The translations under genes were made by a program, and so were the position numbers. A stretch of DNA of 38,789 bases from Bacteroidia bacterium. Its GTDB lineage: Bacteria > Bacteroidota > Bacteroidia > Bacteroidales > F082. A model generated the notes under the pieces. It ran no database searches. It worked only from the letters and a program-made list of their open reading frames with translations, and had not been told where the DNA came from. The stretch is taken from contig JAUNNU010000008.1 in the NCBI GenBank assembly GCA_030537295.1, positions 1 to 38,789 of the forward strand, read 5' to 3'. Of the stretch, positions 26,779 to 35,035 are shown piece after piece (position 1 is the stretch's first letter; each line of letters begins with the position of its first letter).

Positions 26779-29322
26779 ATGGAAGAACAATTTGAAGGCG
26801 AAAGAATCGTCCCGATAGGCATTGAAGACCACATGAAAACGAGTTACATAGACTATTCTATGTCGGTCATCGTGGCGCGTGCATTGCCTGATGTCAGAGA
26901 CGGTCTGAAACCTGTGCACCGCCGTATTCTTTACGGAATGATGGACATGGGCGTGTTGTCGAACCGTCCGTACAAGAAATCCGCGAAGGTTGTCGGCGAA
27001 GTTTTAGGTAAGTATCACCCGCATGGTGACTCTTCAGTTTATGATGCAATGGTTCGTTTAGCTCAAGATTGGAGCATGCGTTACCCACTTATTGACGGCC
27101 AAGGCAACTTCGGTTCTATTGACGCCGACCCGCCTGCGGCAATGCGTTACACGGAGACAAGACTCCGCAAACTCGCGGAGGAAATGCTCGCAGACCTCGA
27201 CAAGGACACCGTCGATTTCATGAACAACTACGATGACTCCGAACAGGAACCGACAGTGCTGCCGGCTCTCATCCCGAATCTTTTAGTCAACGGGGCAAGC
27301 GGCATCGCCGTCGGTATGGCCACGAACATGCCGCCTCACAACCTCAGGGAAGTCGTTGACGGAATCATCGCTTATATAGACAATAACGATATCACTGTCA
27401 GTGAGTTAATGGAGTTTGTCAAAGCTCCTGACTTCCCGACAGGTGGAATAATTTATGGGTACGAAGGTGTCCGTGAGGCTTTTGAAACAGGTCGCGGACG
27501 TATCGTGCTGCGCGCCAACACAACGATCGAAGAACATAACGGACACGAGAGAATCATCGCAACATCAGTGCCTTATCAGACAAACAAGGCCGAGATGATC
27601 AAACGCACCGCTGACCTCATATCAGAAAAGAAAATTGAAGGCATCGCCGACATCCGCGACGAATCCGACAGAAACGGTCTTCGCATTGTCTATGACTTGA
27701 AACGCGACGCCGTGTCAAGCGTTGTGCTGAACAAACTTTTCCAATACACCGGACTTCAGAACTCATTCAGCGTGAATAACGTGTGTTTGGTCAAAGGTCG
27801 TCCTTACACATTGAACCTCAAACAGTTGATTCAATATTACGTCGAGCACAGACATGAGGTCGTCGTCCGCCGCACCCAACACGACTTGCGTGAAGCGGAA
27901 AAACGCGCCCATATCCTCGAGGGATTGGCACGTGCAATCGACATCGTTGATGAAATCATCGCGACAATTCGTGCTTGTAAAGGCGGTTCGCCGGAAGCAA
28001 AACAAGCCATCATGGACAAGTTCGGCTTCGATGACCCGCAGGCATCAGCAATCGTCGCTTACCGCCTCGGACAACTTGCCGGACTTGAAATCAAGAAGAT
28101 TATGGATGAGTTGGATCAATTGCACCAATTAATACATCATCTCAAGGAAATCCTCGCAAATACAAGCATGCAGTTCGACATCATCAAAAACGAACTTCTC
28201 GTCATCAAAGACAAATACGGTGACGAAAGAAAAACCACCATCGAACGCACCGCCGATGACTTCAAGATTGAAGACATCATCGCTGACGATGCCGTTGTGG
28301 TGACAATTTCACACCTTAATTATATTAAGAGGACCAACTTGAGCGAATATCGCCGCCAGAGTAGGGGAGGCAAGGGTTCCAAAGGCTCCGACGCACGCGA
28401 CGAAGACTTTATCGAACAGATTTTCGTCGCAACGAACCACAACTACATGTTGTTCTTCACCGAAAAAGGCAAGTGCTATTGGCTCAGAGTGTTCGAAATC
28501 CCTGAAGGAACCAAGGCAAGCAAGGGACGTGCAATCCAGAATCTCATCAATCTCGACAAGGATGACAATGTCAAGGCTTACATCAACTTGACGGACATCA
28601 GTCAGGAATTTGTTGAAAATCATTATCTTACACTTATAACAAAGAAAGGAATTATCAAGAAGACGACACTTGAGGCTTATTCGAGACCACGTTCAACAGG
28701 TATCATCGCACTTGGAATCCGTGAAGGCGACGAGCTTCTTGAAGCGAAGATGACCAGCGGCAACAGCGAGATTCTCATCGCACTGAAGTCGGGCAGGGCA
28801 ATCAGATTCCCGGAATCGACGGTGAGACCGATGGGAAGGACGGCTTCAGGTGTGCGCGCCATCAGCATTGATGATAACGACAATGACGAGGTCGTAGGCA
28901 TGATTTGCATCGACGACCCGCAAACCAACGTTCTCGTTGTTTCTGAAAAAGGTTACGGGAAACGTTCGGAACTTGAAGAATACAGAATCACAAACCGTGG
29001 CGGAAAAGGTGTCAAGACGATGAACATCACCGACAAGACAGGTCAGCTCGTCGCAATAAAAGACGTTGTTGACGGCGATGACCTTATGATTATCAACAAG
29101 TCTGGCATTCTCATCAGAATCGCCGTAGATACTTTGCGAGTCATGGGACGTGCCACACAAGGTGTACGCTTAATCAATCTTCGTGACAATGACGAAATCG
29201 CCGCTGTTACAAAAGTAAAGGCAGAACACATTGAAGAAGAGGAAGATTTCGATGAGGAAAATCCGAATAATATTGAAAATTCAGAAATAATTGAAGAACA
29301 AGACAACAAAAACGAAGAATAA
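26779..29322 (+). CDS. gyrA: DNA gyrase subunit A
   Basis: The breakage-reunion subunit of gyrase, 847 residues, introducing negative supercoils together with GyrB. The N-terminal winged-helix region runs from [18 protein letters not shown]. The catalytic tyrosine is Tyr124 in RYTETRL. The quinolone-contact residues equivalent to E. coli Ser83 and Asp87 are Ser85 and Asp89, both unchanged. The GyrA box at about 527 reads QSRGGKG, which supports gyrase rather than topoisomerase IV. Six beta-pinwheel blades follow, with [11 protein letters not shown] and GKGVKTMNI. The C-terminus is a short acidic tail of about 30 residues. It is divergent from clpC, and the TPR gene begins 24 bases after its stop. 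Confidence 0.96.
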   Translation: MEEQFEGERIVPIGIEDHMKTSYIDYSMSVIVARALPDVRDGLKPVHRRILYGMMDMGVLSNRPYKKSAKVVGEVLGKYHPHGDSSVYDAMVRLAQDWSMRYPLIDGQGNFGSIDADPPAAMRYTETRLRKLAEEMLADLDKDTVDFMNNYDDSEQEPTVLPALIPNLLVNGASGIAVGMATNMPPHNLREVVDGIIAYIDNNDITVSELMEFVKAPDFPTGGIIYGYEGVREAFETGRGRIVLRANTTIEEHNGHERIIATSVPYQTNKAEMIKRTADLISEKKIEGIADIRDESDRNGLRIVYDLKRDAVSSVVLNKLFQYTGLQNSFSVNNVCLVKGRPYTLNLKQLIQYYVEHRHEVVVRRTQHDLREAEKRAHILEGLARAIDIVDEIIATIRACKGGSPEAKQAIMDKFGFDDPQASAIVAYRLGQLAGLEIKKIMDELDQLHQLIHHLKEILANTSMQFDIIKNELLVIKDKYGDERKTTIERTADDFKIEDIIADDAVVVTISHLNYIKRTNLSEYRRQSRGGKGSKGSDARDEDFIEQIFVATNHNYMLFFTEKGKCYWLRVFEIPEGTKASKGRAIQNLINLDKDDNVKAYINLTDISQEFVENHYLTLITKKGIIKKTTLEAYSRPRSTGIIALGIREGDELLEAKMTSGNSEILIALKSGRAIRFPESTVRPMGRTASGVRAISIDDNDNDEVVGMICIDDPQTNVLVVSEKGYGKRSELEEYRITNRGGKGVKTMNITDKTGQLVAIKDVVDGDDLMIINKSGILIRIAVDTLRVMGRATQGVRLINLRDNDEIAAVTKVKAEHIEEEEDFDEENPNNIENSEIIEEQDNKNEE

Positions 29323-29346
29323 TTGTTTAATAAAAAAATTAGAAAA

Positions 29347-30567
29347 ATGAAGAAATTATTTTTAACATTGGCGATTGCATTGGTGGGAACATTCGCATTC
29401 GCACAGAACGTACAGGTTCAGAACGCTTTCAACAACCAGAAAGCCGCCCAGCAGTACATTGACCAAGCTGATGCTTTCAAGACACAGAACAAACTTGAAA
29501 AGGCCGTGAAACAGATGGATAACGCCAAACTTATGATTAAAAAAGCTAAAGACGCCATCGACGCAGCTTCTCAGCATGAAGCAACTATTAACCAAGCAAA
29601 GACATGGCATTATTTGGCAGTGATTTACTACAAAATCGGTTTGTATCCTGAATTCAGAGATCTTGACGAAAACGCATTTGAGAAATCATTGAACGCATTC
29701 GGGAAAATCATGAATCTCGATCCGAAATACTACAGTCAGAATACTGGTGAATTTCAGCAGTATATCGCTTCAATCGGCGGTAATTACTACGACATGGGAG
29801 CAAACTTCTACAACGAACAGAAATTTGAAGATGCATATATCAACTTCAAAAAAGCATACGATGCAGCAGCCGTCGTTGGCGGTAAAGACAATTCAGCACT
29901 CCTTAACGCTGCCTTCTGCGCAATGAAAGTCGAAAAATACGAAGAAAGCATCAACATGCTTAACATGTTGGTTTCCAATGGCTACGATGATCCGACAGTT
30001 TATCAGAGTCTTGCAGTATGCTATCGTAGCACTGGCGACAACGACAAGATGATTGAAACAATTCAGACTGGCAGAGCAAAGTATCCGGATGATGCAAATC
30101 TCATGAACGAGATGATCAACTCATACCTCACCGTTCACAGGGAAGGTGAAATCATCGACCAGATTATTGACATGGCACAGAAAAACCCGACACAGCCGGT
30201 TTATTATTTCATCCTTGGCACAATTTATGCCAATGCCGAATCAGAACTTTTTGATGTTGAGAAGACACTTGAAAGCTACAATAAAGTCATTGAAATAGAC
30301 CCGAATTACGTTGATGCATACATTAACGCCGGCAGCATCCTGATTGACAGAGCGGCTGAAAAATACACAGCTGCAAACGACCTTCCGTTTGACAAAGTCG
30401 ATGAATACAACGCAATGATGGCAGAAGGCAAGGCTTTTGATGAAAGAGCACTTCCGTACGTTGAGAAGGCTTACGAACTTCTTAAAGACGATCCGGCAAT
30501 CAAGCAGGCTCTCAAAACTCTGTACGTCCGTCTGAAGATGAATGACAAAGCGGCAGAACTCAACTAA
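29347..30567 (+). CDS. Exported tetratricopeptide-repeat protein
   Basis: A 406-residue protein with a Sec signal peptide (MKKLFLTLAIALVGTFAFAQ), so it is periplasmic or outer-membrane associated. The mature part is built of helical TPR-like repeats. Examples are EDAYINFKKAYDAA, EESINMLNMLVSNGYDDPTVYQSLAVCYRSTG and ESYNKVIEIDPNYVDAYINAG. An N-terminal coiled segment (about 21-75) is rich in Gln and Lys. ATG 29347 is chosen because an in-frame TTG at 29323 would place charged residues ahead of the signal peptide. It follows gyrA closely and ends at a hairpin terminator. TPR proteins are scaffolds, so no specific function can be given. Confidence 0.88.
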   Translation: MKKLFLTLAIALVGTFAFAQNVQVQNAFNNQKAAQQYIDQADAFKTQNKLEKAVKQMDNAKLMIKKAKDAIDAASQHEATINQAKTWHYLAVIYYKIGLYPEFRDLDENAFEKSLNAFGKIMNLDPKYYSQNTGEFQQYIASIGGNYYDMGANFYNEQKFEDAYINFKKAYDAAAVVGGKDNSALLNAAFCAMKVEKYEESINMLNMLVSNGYDDPTVYQSLAVCYRSTGDNDKMIETIQTGRAKYPDDANLMNEMINSYLTVHREGEIIDQIIDMAQKNPTQPVYYFILGTIYANAESELFDVEKTLESYNKVIEIDPNYVDAYINAGSILIDRAAEKYTAANDLPFDKVDEYNAMMAEGKAFDERALPYVEKAYELLKDDPAIKQALKTLYVRLKMNDKAAELN

Positions 30568-30573
30568 ATCATA

Positions 30574-30613
30574 AAAAAGATGCGGGATGTAAGAGTACGT
30601 TCCGCATTCTTTT
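30574..30613 (+). terminator. Hairpin terminator after the TPR gene
   Basis: ATGCGGGA at 30580-30587 pairs with 30600-30607 (one G-U pair). It has A-rich sequence before and TCTTTT after it. It lies just past the TPR stop codon. The rest of the 258-base spacer to the DUF3127 gene is AT-rich promoter sequence. Confidence 0.75.
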
Positions 30614-30759
30614 AACATTTACTATTTAACATAATGTATATTATTTCTAAAAAGTGGCAGCTTTTGTAAATGAATTTTTACATAAATGCAGCGATTTTTA
30701 AACGAATAAAAATGAAAGTTAATTAATGTAAAAAATGTTCATATTTGAAATTTTTAAGT

Positions 30760-30767
30760 TATATTTG
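30760..30767 (+). promoter_or_regulatory. Putative -7 element (TATATTTG) of the DUF3127 gene
   Basis: A TAnnTTTG match, 58 bases upstream of ATG 30826, in a strongly AT-rich spacer. Confidence 0.55.
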
Positions 30768-30825
30768 CAGCGTGATTTTTTGAAAATTTAACAAGTGAAT
30801 ATCAAATAATTAAAAATATAAGTAT

Positions 30826-31245
30826 ATGGAACTCATTGGTAAAGTTTTACAATTAGGCACGCTGACCGAAGGAAGCAGCCCGCGCGGTCCTTGGAAAAAA
30901 CAGGAATTGATTATTGAAACAATGGAAACCTATCCGAAAAAAATCTGCGTTTTGTGCTGGAACGAGCGCGTCAACGAGGCTAACGGTTTCTTCGTCGGAC
31001 AGATTGTCACAATACAAATCAGTATCGAATCACGCGAATTTAACGGTAAATGGTACACGGATGTCCGTGCAATAAGATTCGACCAACAACCGGCGCAACC
31101 GGTCGCACAGCAGCAACCGGCAATGCCGCAAATGCAACAGCAGCCGATGGCACAACCGCAGCAGAATTTCGGTCAGGCTCCGTTGCCGCCGGTAAACGAA
31201 GCTTATTTCGCCTCATCCGACAACGGCGACGATCTTCCATTTTAG
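30826..31245 (+). CDS. DUF3127 protein with SSB-like acidic C-terminal tail
   Basis: A 139-residue cytoplasmic protein. The N-terminal 85 residues match the DUF3127 family as I remember it (MELIGKVLQLGTLTEGSSPRGPWKKQELII, with WNERVNE and FNGKWYTDVRAIRF). They have the beta-rich look of an OB fold. A Gln/Pro linker (about 87-118) follows. The protein ends in SSDNGDDLPF, closely resembling the DDDIPF tip by which bacterial SSB recruits DNA-repair proteins. It has its own -7 element and a perfect terminator, so it is probably monocistronic. A single-strand DNA or RNA binding role is inference from architecture. Confidence 0.8.
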   Translation: MELIGKVLQLGTLTEGSSPRGPWKKQELIIETMETYPKKICVLCWNERVNEANGFFVGQIVTIQISIESREFNGKWYTDVRAIRFDQQPAQPVAQQQPAMPQMQQQPMAQPQQNFGQAPLPPVNEAYFASSDNGDDLPF

Positions 31246-31261
31246 TTTAAAGCCGCAAATC

Positions 31262-31307
31262 AAAAAAAACGCGAAGTGCTGGTAATCAACAACTTCGCGT
31301 TTTTTTT
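31262..31307. terminator. Perfect bidirectional terminator between DUF3127 and the symporter gene
   Basis: A 16-base-pair stem: 31262-31277 pairs exactly with the equivalent bases ending at 31307, around a 14-base loop. It has eight A on the left arm and eight T on the right arm, so it can end transcription from both sides. Confidence 0.92.
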
Positions 31308-31340
31308 CTGGTTTTTCAACTATAATAAAATGTCACTATT

Positions 31341-32813
31341 CTATTTCATTTCAGCTTTATGGCTAACAGCATATAAAGCAATAAATGTCAATAAACCGTT
31401 GACAATCAATATTTCAAATCCAAATTGATAACCGTTGAATAATTGCTTTGAATATAAATTCAAAATGTAACTTATTATAGGTGAAGCAATTGCGATAAAT
31501 GGAACTGCTTTGTCATTTGGAAATCTGTTTTTAACAAAAAGACCAAATGAAAACATTCCGAGCAAAGGTCCGTAAGTATAACCGGCGATTTCAAAAACCT
31601 TGTCAATCAAGGATTGGTTGTGAAACGGACGGAACGCTATGATTACCAACAGGTAAAGTATTGCAAAAGCGATGTGAATGCGTTTTCTGACAGCCATTTT
31701 TTTCTCTTCCGAAATATCCGTTCTACCTTTGAAATTCAAGAAATTATAACACGTTGTGGTTGTCAACGCAGTCAATGTTCCGTCGGCAGACGAATAACCG
31801 GCCGCAACAAGTCCGATTACGAAAACGACACTTGTGAACTTATTGAATGAAAATGCAATAGTCGGGAAAATCTTGTCGTTCACCACTACTCCACTCTCGT
31901 TTACAGGTAATTGAAAACCAGTCTGTTGTGCGTAGTAAATCAACGAAGCGCCGAGGCAAAGGAAAATCACATTGACGAAAATGAAAAGCACACTTGATGT
32001 AATCACGTTTTTCTGCGCGTCACGCAAAGTCTTGCAAGTCATGTTTTTCTGCATCATATCCTGATCAAGACCTGTCATTACTATTGTGATGAAAGCACCG
32101 CTTAATATCTGTTTCAGCCAGAATTTGCTGTGATTCGGGTCTGTTTCAAAAATCTTCGTAAAACCTTTTTCAGATGAAGCTGCGAGCAATTCAGGAATCG
32201 TGATTCCCAATTCCTTCAGAATACATACAACGGTGATTATCGCGGCGAGCAAGAGGAATGTCGTCTGCAAAGTGTCGGTCCAAACAACAGTTTTTATTCC
32301 GCCTTTGAATGTATAAATTAAAATGAACACAATAAAAATGACAGCAGGAATCCAAAATGGAATGCCCCAGGCTTTAAATACAAATTCATATAACACAAAG
32401 ACAACTAAGTACATACGAAGTGCCGAGCCAAGAAGTCTCGACAAAATAAAAAACAAAGCACCGGTTTTTTCCGATTGTTTTCCGAATCTCATTTTAAGAT
32501 ATGAATAAATAGAGGTGAGATTCAGCCGGTAATACAGTGGCAACAAAAGGAACGCAATCACCGCATAACCAATGATATAACCCAAAACGATACCCAAATA
32601 CGTGAATTGGCTCGTATAGACATTTCCAGGCACCGACATGAACGTTACGCCGGAAAGTGACGCGCCAATCATTCCGTAAGCGACGACAAACCACGGCGAT
32701 TTTTTGTTGCCCGTGAAGAACGTTTCATTATTCGATTTACGCGATGTAATACGTGCAATTAGTAAAATGATAATCGTGTAAATAACAAATACTGAAAGAA
32801 TTAACGTTGACAT
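31341..32813 (-). CDS. Sodium:solute symporter family protein
   Basis: A 490-residue inner-membrane transporter of the SSS family with about 13 hydrophobic segments. The first is LILSVFVIYTIIILLIARI. The family pattern FFTGNKKSPWFVVAYGMIGASLSGVTFMSVPG is present near residues 32-63. ITIVMTGLDQDMMQKNMTCKTLRDAQKN (about 260) and SSADGTLTALTTT (about 350) are typical of the sodium-coordinating core. It starts eight bases after the gmhB stop, so it probably shares the gmhA transcript. The transported solute is not evident from sequence. The neighbourhood hints at a sugar or related compound but does not prove it. Confidence 0.9.
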   Translation of the reverse strand: MSTLILSVFVIYTIIILLIARITSRKSNNETFFTGNKKSPWFVVAYGMIGASLSGVTFMSVPGNVYTSQFTYLGIVLGYIIGYAVIAFLLLPLYYRLNLTSIYSYLKMRFGKQSEKTGALFFILSRLLGSALRMYLVVFVLYEFVFKAWGIPFWIPAVIFIVFILIYTFKGGIKTVVWTDTLQTTFLLLAAIITVVCILKELGITIPELLAASSEKGFTKIFETDPNHSKFWLKQILSGAFITIVMTGLDQDMMQKNMTCKTLRDAQKNVITSSVLFIFVNVIFLCLGASLIYYAQQTGFQLPVNESGVVVNDKIFPTIAFSFNKFTSVVFVIGLVAAGYSSADGTLTALTTTTCYNFLNFKGRTDISEEKKMAVRKRIHIAFAILYLLVIIAFRPFHNQSLIDKVFEIAGYTYGPLLGMFSFGLFVKNRFPNDKAVPFIAIASPIISYILNLYSKQLFNGYQFGFEILIVNGLLTFIALYAVSHKAEMK

Positions 32814-32821
32814 ATAAAGTA

Positions 32822-33364
32822 TTACTTTAAAGTGTTTGCAAATGAGATAAGTGAGTCGAATTTATCGTCAGGAACCGATTTTATCTCTTCATCACCAATT
32901 AATATAGTGTGCATTCCTGCATTTTGCCCGAATTCGATGTCGGAATTTGAATCGCCGACCATTATTGATTTCTGTAAGTCAATTTCTGGGAAATCGACCT
33001 TTGCCATGAAAGCCATTTTAGGGCTTGGCTTGCGATAGTTGTCAGGTTCTGATTTCAATTGCGGGCAAATATAAATTCCGTCCACCCTACCCTTATGGTT
33101 TTCAATCTGTTCAATCATAAAGTCGTGAATGTCATGAACCGTTTCTAAAGACATAAGTCCTTTTGCGACTCCCTGCTGATTGGTAACGATGATGATTTTT
33201 TTGAATCTTTTTGCAAAAATCTCAAATGCTTCAATGACACCGGGCAGAAATTCAAACTCATTGATATTCTTCACATAATCATCAATAAGTCGTACATTGA
33301 TAACGCCGTCGCGGTCGAGGAACAAAGTCCAGCTGCTGTCTGTTTCGTTTTTCCAGTCCATCAT
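32822..33364 (-). CDS. gmhB: HAD-IIIA phosphatase, probable GmhB heptose-bisphosphate phosphatase
   Basis: GmhB removes the 7-phosphate from D-glycero-beta-D-manno-heptose 1,7-bisphosphate on the way to ADP-heptose. The 180-residue protein has motif I LDRDGVIN (Asp17, Asp19), motif II VTNQQGVAKG, YRKPSPKM and motif IV MVGDSNSDIEFGQNAG. The zinc loop usual in GmhB (CxH with a later CxC before RKP) is reduced to a single Cys in ICPQLKSEPDNY. Zinc binding is therefore probably lost. The ATG overlaps the gmhA stop (ATGA), so translation is coupled. Histidinol-phosphatase relatives are an alternative, but the gmhA neighbour favours heptose synthesis. Confidence 0.85.
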   Translation of the reverse strand: MMDWKNETDSSWTLFLDRDGVINVRLIDDYVKNINEFEFLPGVIEAFEIFAKRFKKIIIVTNQQGVAKGLMSLETVHDIHDFMIEQIENHKGRVDGIYICPQLKSEPDNYRKPSPKMAFMAKVDFPEIDLQKSIMVGDSNSDIEFGQNAGMHTILIGDEEIKSVPDDKFDSLISFANTLK

Positions 33365-33936
33365 CTTGGGAAAATTGTTGATTCGATGATTTCACAAATA
33401 ATATGACCTATCATGATATGCGATTCCTGGATTCTCGGCGTGCATTTTGAAGGGACATTCAGCAGTACATCGCACACTTCCGCCATCTTACCTCCGGTCT
33501 CCCCTGTCATTCCTATCACTTTGACACCCATCGACTTGGCAACTTCAACGGCTTTCAGAATGTTTGATGAATTTCCAGAAGTGGTTATCCCCCAAAGCAC
33601 ATCGCCTTCTTTGGCGGAACATTGGAGCATCCTCGAATAAACGACATCGTAGGAATAATCGTTTGCGACAGCTGTAAGGTAACTCGAATTTACATGAAGA
33701 GCCTCGGCGTTAAGTGGCGGGCGGTCGTAATAAAACCTTCCGCTAAGTTCGGCGGCGAGGTGCTGCGCATCGGCGGCACTGCCTCCATTACCGCAAAAAT
33801 GAATCTTACCACCGTTCCTTAACGACAAAATACAAACATCAGCGGCTTTCCGAATTTTTTCGACAAGCCTTTTATCGTTGATAATCAGGCTCTTAACATC
33901 AATAGAATCCTGAATAATTTTTTCAATGTCAACCAT
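33361..33936 (-). CDS. gmhA: Sedoheptulose 7-phosphate isomerase GmhA
   Basis: GmhA converts sedoheptulose 7-phosphate to D-glycero-D-manno-heptose 7-phosphate, the first step of ADP-heptose synthesis for lipopolysaccharide cores. The 191-residue product has the SIS-domain phosphate site CGNGGSAADAQHLAAELSGRF. It also has TAVANDYSYDVVYSRML, TTSGNSSNILKAVEVAK, GMTGETGG and the late QESHIMIGHIICE helix. The transketolase genes in this window help supply the substrate pool. ATG 33936 is preferred over TTG 33954, because the TTG lies inside the -7 element. The resulting leader is very short, around ten bases. Confidence 0.93.
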   Translation of the reverse strand: MVDIEKIIQDSIDVKSLIINDKRLVEKIRKAADVCILSLRNGGKIHFCGNGGSAADAQHLAAELSGRFYYDRPPLNAEALHVNSSYLTAVANDYSYDVVYSRMLQCSAKEGDVLWGITTSGNSSNILKAVEVAKSMGVKVIGMTGETGGKMAEVCDVLLNVPSKCTPRIQESHIMIGHIICEIIESTIFPR

Positions 33937-33951
33937 TTCGCAAAATTTTTG

Positions 33952-33959
33952 CAAAGATA
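33952..33959 (-). promoter_or_regulatory. Putative -7 element (TATCTTTG) of the gmhA-gmhB-symporter operon
   Basis: A minus-strand TAnnTTTG match, 15 bases before ATG 33936. Confidence 0.6.
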
Positions 33960-34031
33960 ATAATTTTTACTCTTTTTGTGTAATTATAAAGAAAAATTCA
34001 CGATTTTTGCAGCCGTTTTAAATCTAATATA

Positions 34032-34394
34032 ATGAGAGCATTATACACTATTTTGTTGTTGGTTGTGTCCAATATTTTCATGACTTTCGCGTGGTATGGC
34101 AACATCAAATTAGCCGACACCACGAAAAGCTGGCCTTTGATCCTTGTGATTTTGGCAAGTTGGGGCGTCGCGCTTTTTGAATATTCTTTCATGGTGCCGG
34201 CAAACAGAATCGGTCACGAGAACTTCGGCGGGCCGTTTTCTCTTGTGCAACTCAAAGTGATTCAAGAGTTTGTAAGCCTGACGGTTTTCATGATTATCAC
34301 CATCAAGGTGTTCAAAATGGGCGAATTCAACTGGAATCACCTTATCGGATTCGGATTCCTTATCCTTGCAGTTTATTTTATCTTTAAAAAATAA
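34032..34394 (+). CDS. DMT-superfamily small membrane protein (DUF486)
   Basis: A 120-residue inner-membrane protein with four hydrophobic helices. The segments are ALYTILLLVVSNIFMTFAWYG, WPLILVILASWGVALFEYSFM, the FVSLTVFMIITIKVF helix and HLIGFGFLILAVYFIF. The motif FEYSFMVPANRIGHENFGGPFSLVQLKVIQE is the hallmark of DUF486, distantly related to small multidrug-resistance and DMT transporters. It is divergent from gmhA with a spacer of about 95 bases and appears to be a single-gene unit. Transport activity is unproven for the family. Confidence 0.88.
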   Translation: MRALYTILLLVVSNIFMTFAWYGNIKLADTTKSWPLILVILASWGVALFEYSFMVPANRIGHENFGGPFSLVQLKVIQEFVSLTVFMIITIKVFKMGEFNWNHLIGFGFLILAVYFIFKK

Positions 34395-34423
34395 AAATCG
34401 ATCGCACTTATTTAGAAAAAAAT

Positions 34424-34431
34424 TATCTTTG
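34424..34431 (+). promoter_or_regulatory. Putative -7 element (TATCTTTG) of the acidic-protein gene
   Basis: A TAnnTTTG match, 41 bases before ATG 34473. Confidence 0.6.
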
Positions 34432-34472
34432 CATAAATTTTAATTTTAAAATTCAATAAAAAATTATTCAAT

Positions 34473-34877
34473 ATGAAATTTTACGATGTAGATGACGTGT
34501 TCACCTCAGGGAAATATGAAGGTGAAACCTTGGCTGAAGTATTTGAGAAAGACCCCAAATACATCAAATATTGTGAAGAAAATATCGACGAATTTTATGT
34601 ATCTCCGAGTATCCTTAAGGAATTGAAGACTTTGTCGCGAGACAATCGTCTCATGACCGCAAAACTTGATGAGATGAGTGACGATGAGCTGGAAGAATTC
34701 ATGAACGACATGAACGACATCGATGAGTTCGATGAAAGCAAGCTTGAAGAAGATTTCGACTGGGACAAAGAGGACATGTTTGACGATGAAGACGATGACC
34801 TTTTCGGCGAGGAAGAATACCTTGACGATGTGGAATTTGACGAACCATACGATGATCCATATAACGACAACTATTAG
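34473..34877 (+). CDS. Highly acidic protein with ExoX-C-like N-terminal region
   Basis: A 134-residue protein. Residues 1-50 (SGKYEGETLAEVFEKDPKYIKYCEENIDEFY) resemble the small GKYKGKTLEEVxxxDPxYIxW module. That module is found at the C-terminus of ExoX-like exonucleases and in small stand-alone proteins. From about residue 65 the sequence becomes extremely acidic, with runs of Asp and Glu (DEDDDLFGEEEYLDD) and almost no basic residues. The tail could mimic nucleic acid or bind a basic partner, which is inference. It has its own -7 element. No nuclease active site is present, so a catalytic role is unlikely. Confidence 0.78.
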   Translation: MKFYDVDDVFTSGKYEGETLAEVFEKDPKYIKYCEENIDEFYVSPSILKELKTLSRDNRLMTAKLDEMSDDELEEFMNDMNDIDEFDESKLEEDFDWDKEDMFDDEDDDLFGEEEYLDDVEFDEPYDDPYNDNY

Positions 34878-34904
34878 TAGAAAATAGCATAATTTATAAT
34901 TTAA

Positions 34905-35014
34905 CTGACGGTTTCCGTCTGGGGAGCAAAACCTCATGAAGACAAATACTGATGCGCTCTGTGTAACACATCATTGCTGAAAGCTCCTGTCGCTTCGACG
35001 GGAGTTTTTATTAT
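34905..35014 (+). promoter_or_regulatory. Structured leader with possible antiterminator before the EEP-fold lipoprotein gene
   Basis: The 158-base spacer holds a hairpin at 34907-34919 (GACGG/CCGTC) and a possible hairpin at 34920-34935 (TGGGG/CCTCA). Another lies at 34950-34973, and a terminator stem at 34984-35004 is followed by five T. GGAGC at 34923-34927 can alternatively pair with GCTCC at 34983-34987, which is the left arm of the terminator. This mutually exclusive arrangement is typical of attenuators and riboswitches. No known riboswitch class was recognised. It may instead be only the 3' end of the acidic-protein transcript. Confidence 0.4.
34984..35010 (+). terminator. Intrinsic terminator 26 bases before the EEP-fold lipoprotein gene
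   Basis: A nine-pair stem CTCCTGTCG/CGACGGGAG (one G-U) has a three-base loop and is followed by TTTTTATT. It ends transcripts arriving from the acidic-protein gene and may act as an attenuator for the gene downstream. Confidence 0.85.
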
Positions 35015-35035
35015 CGTTTACATAAATTATTAAAT

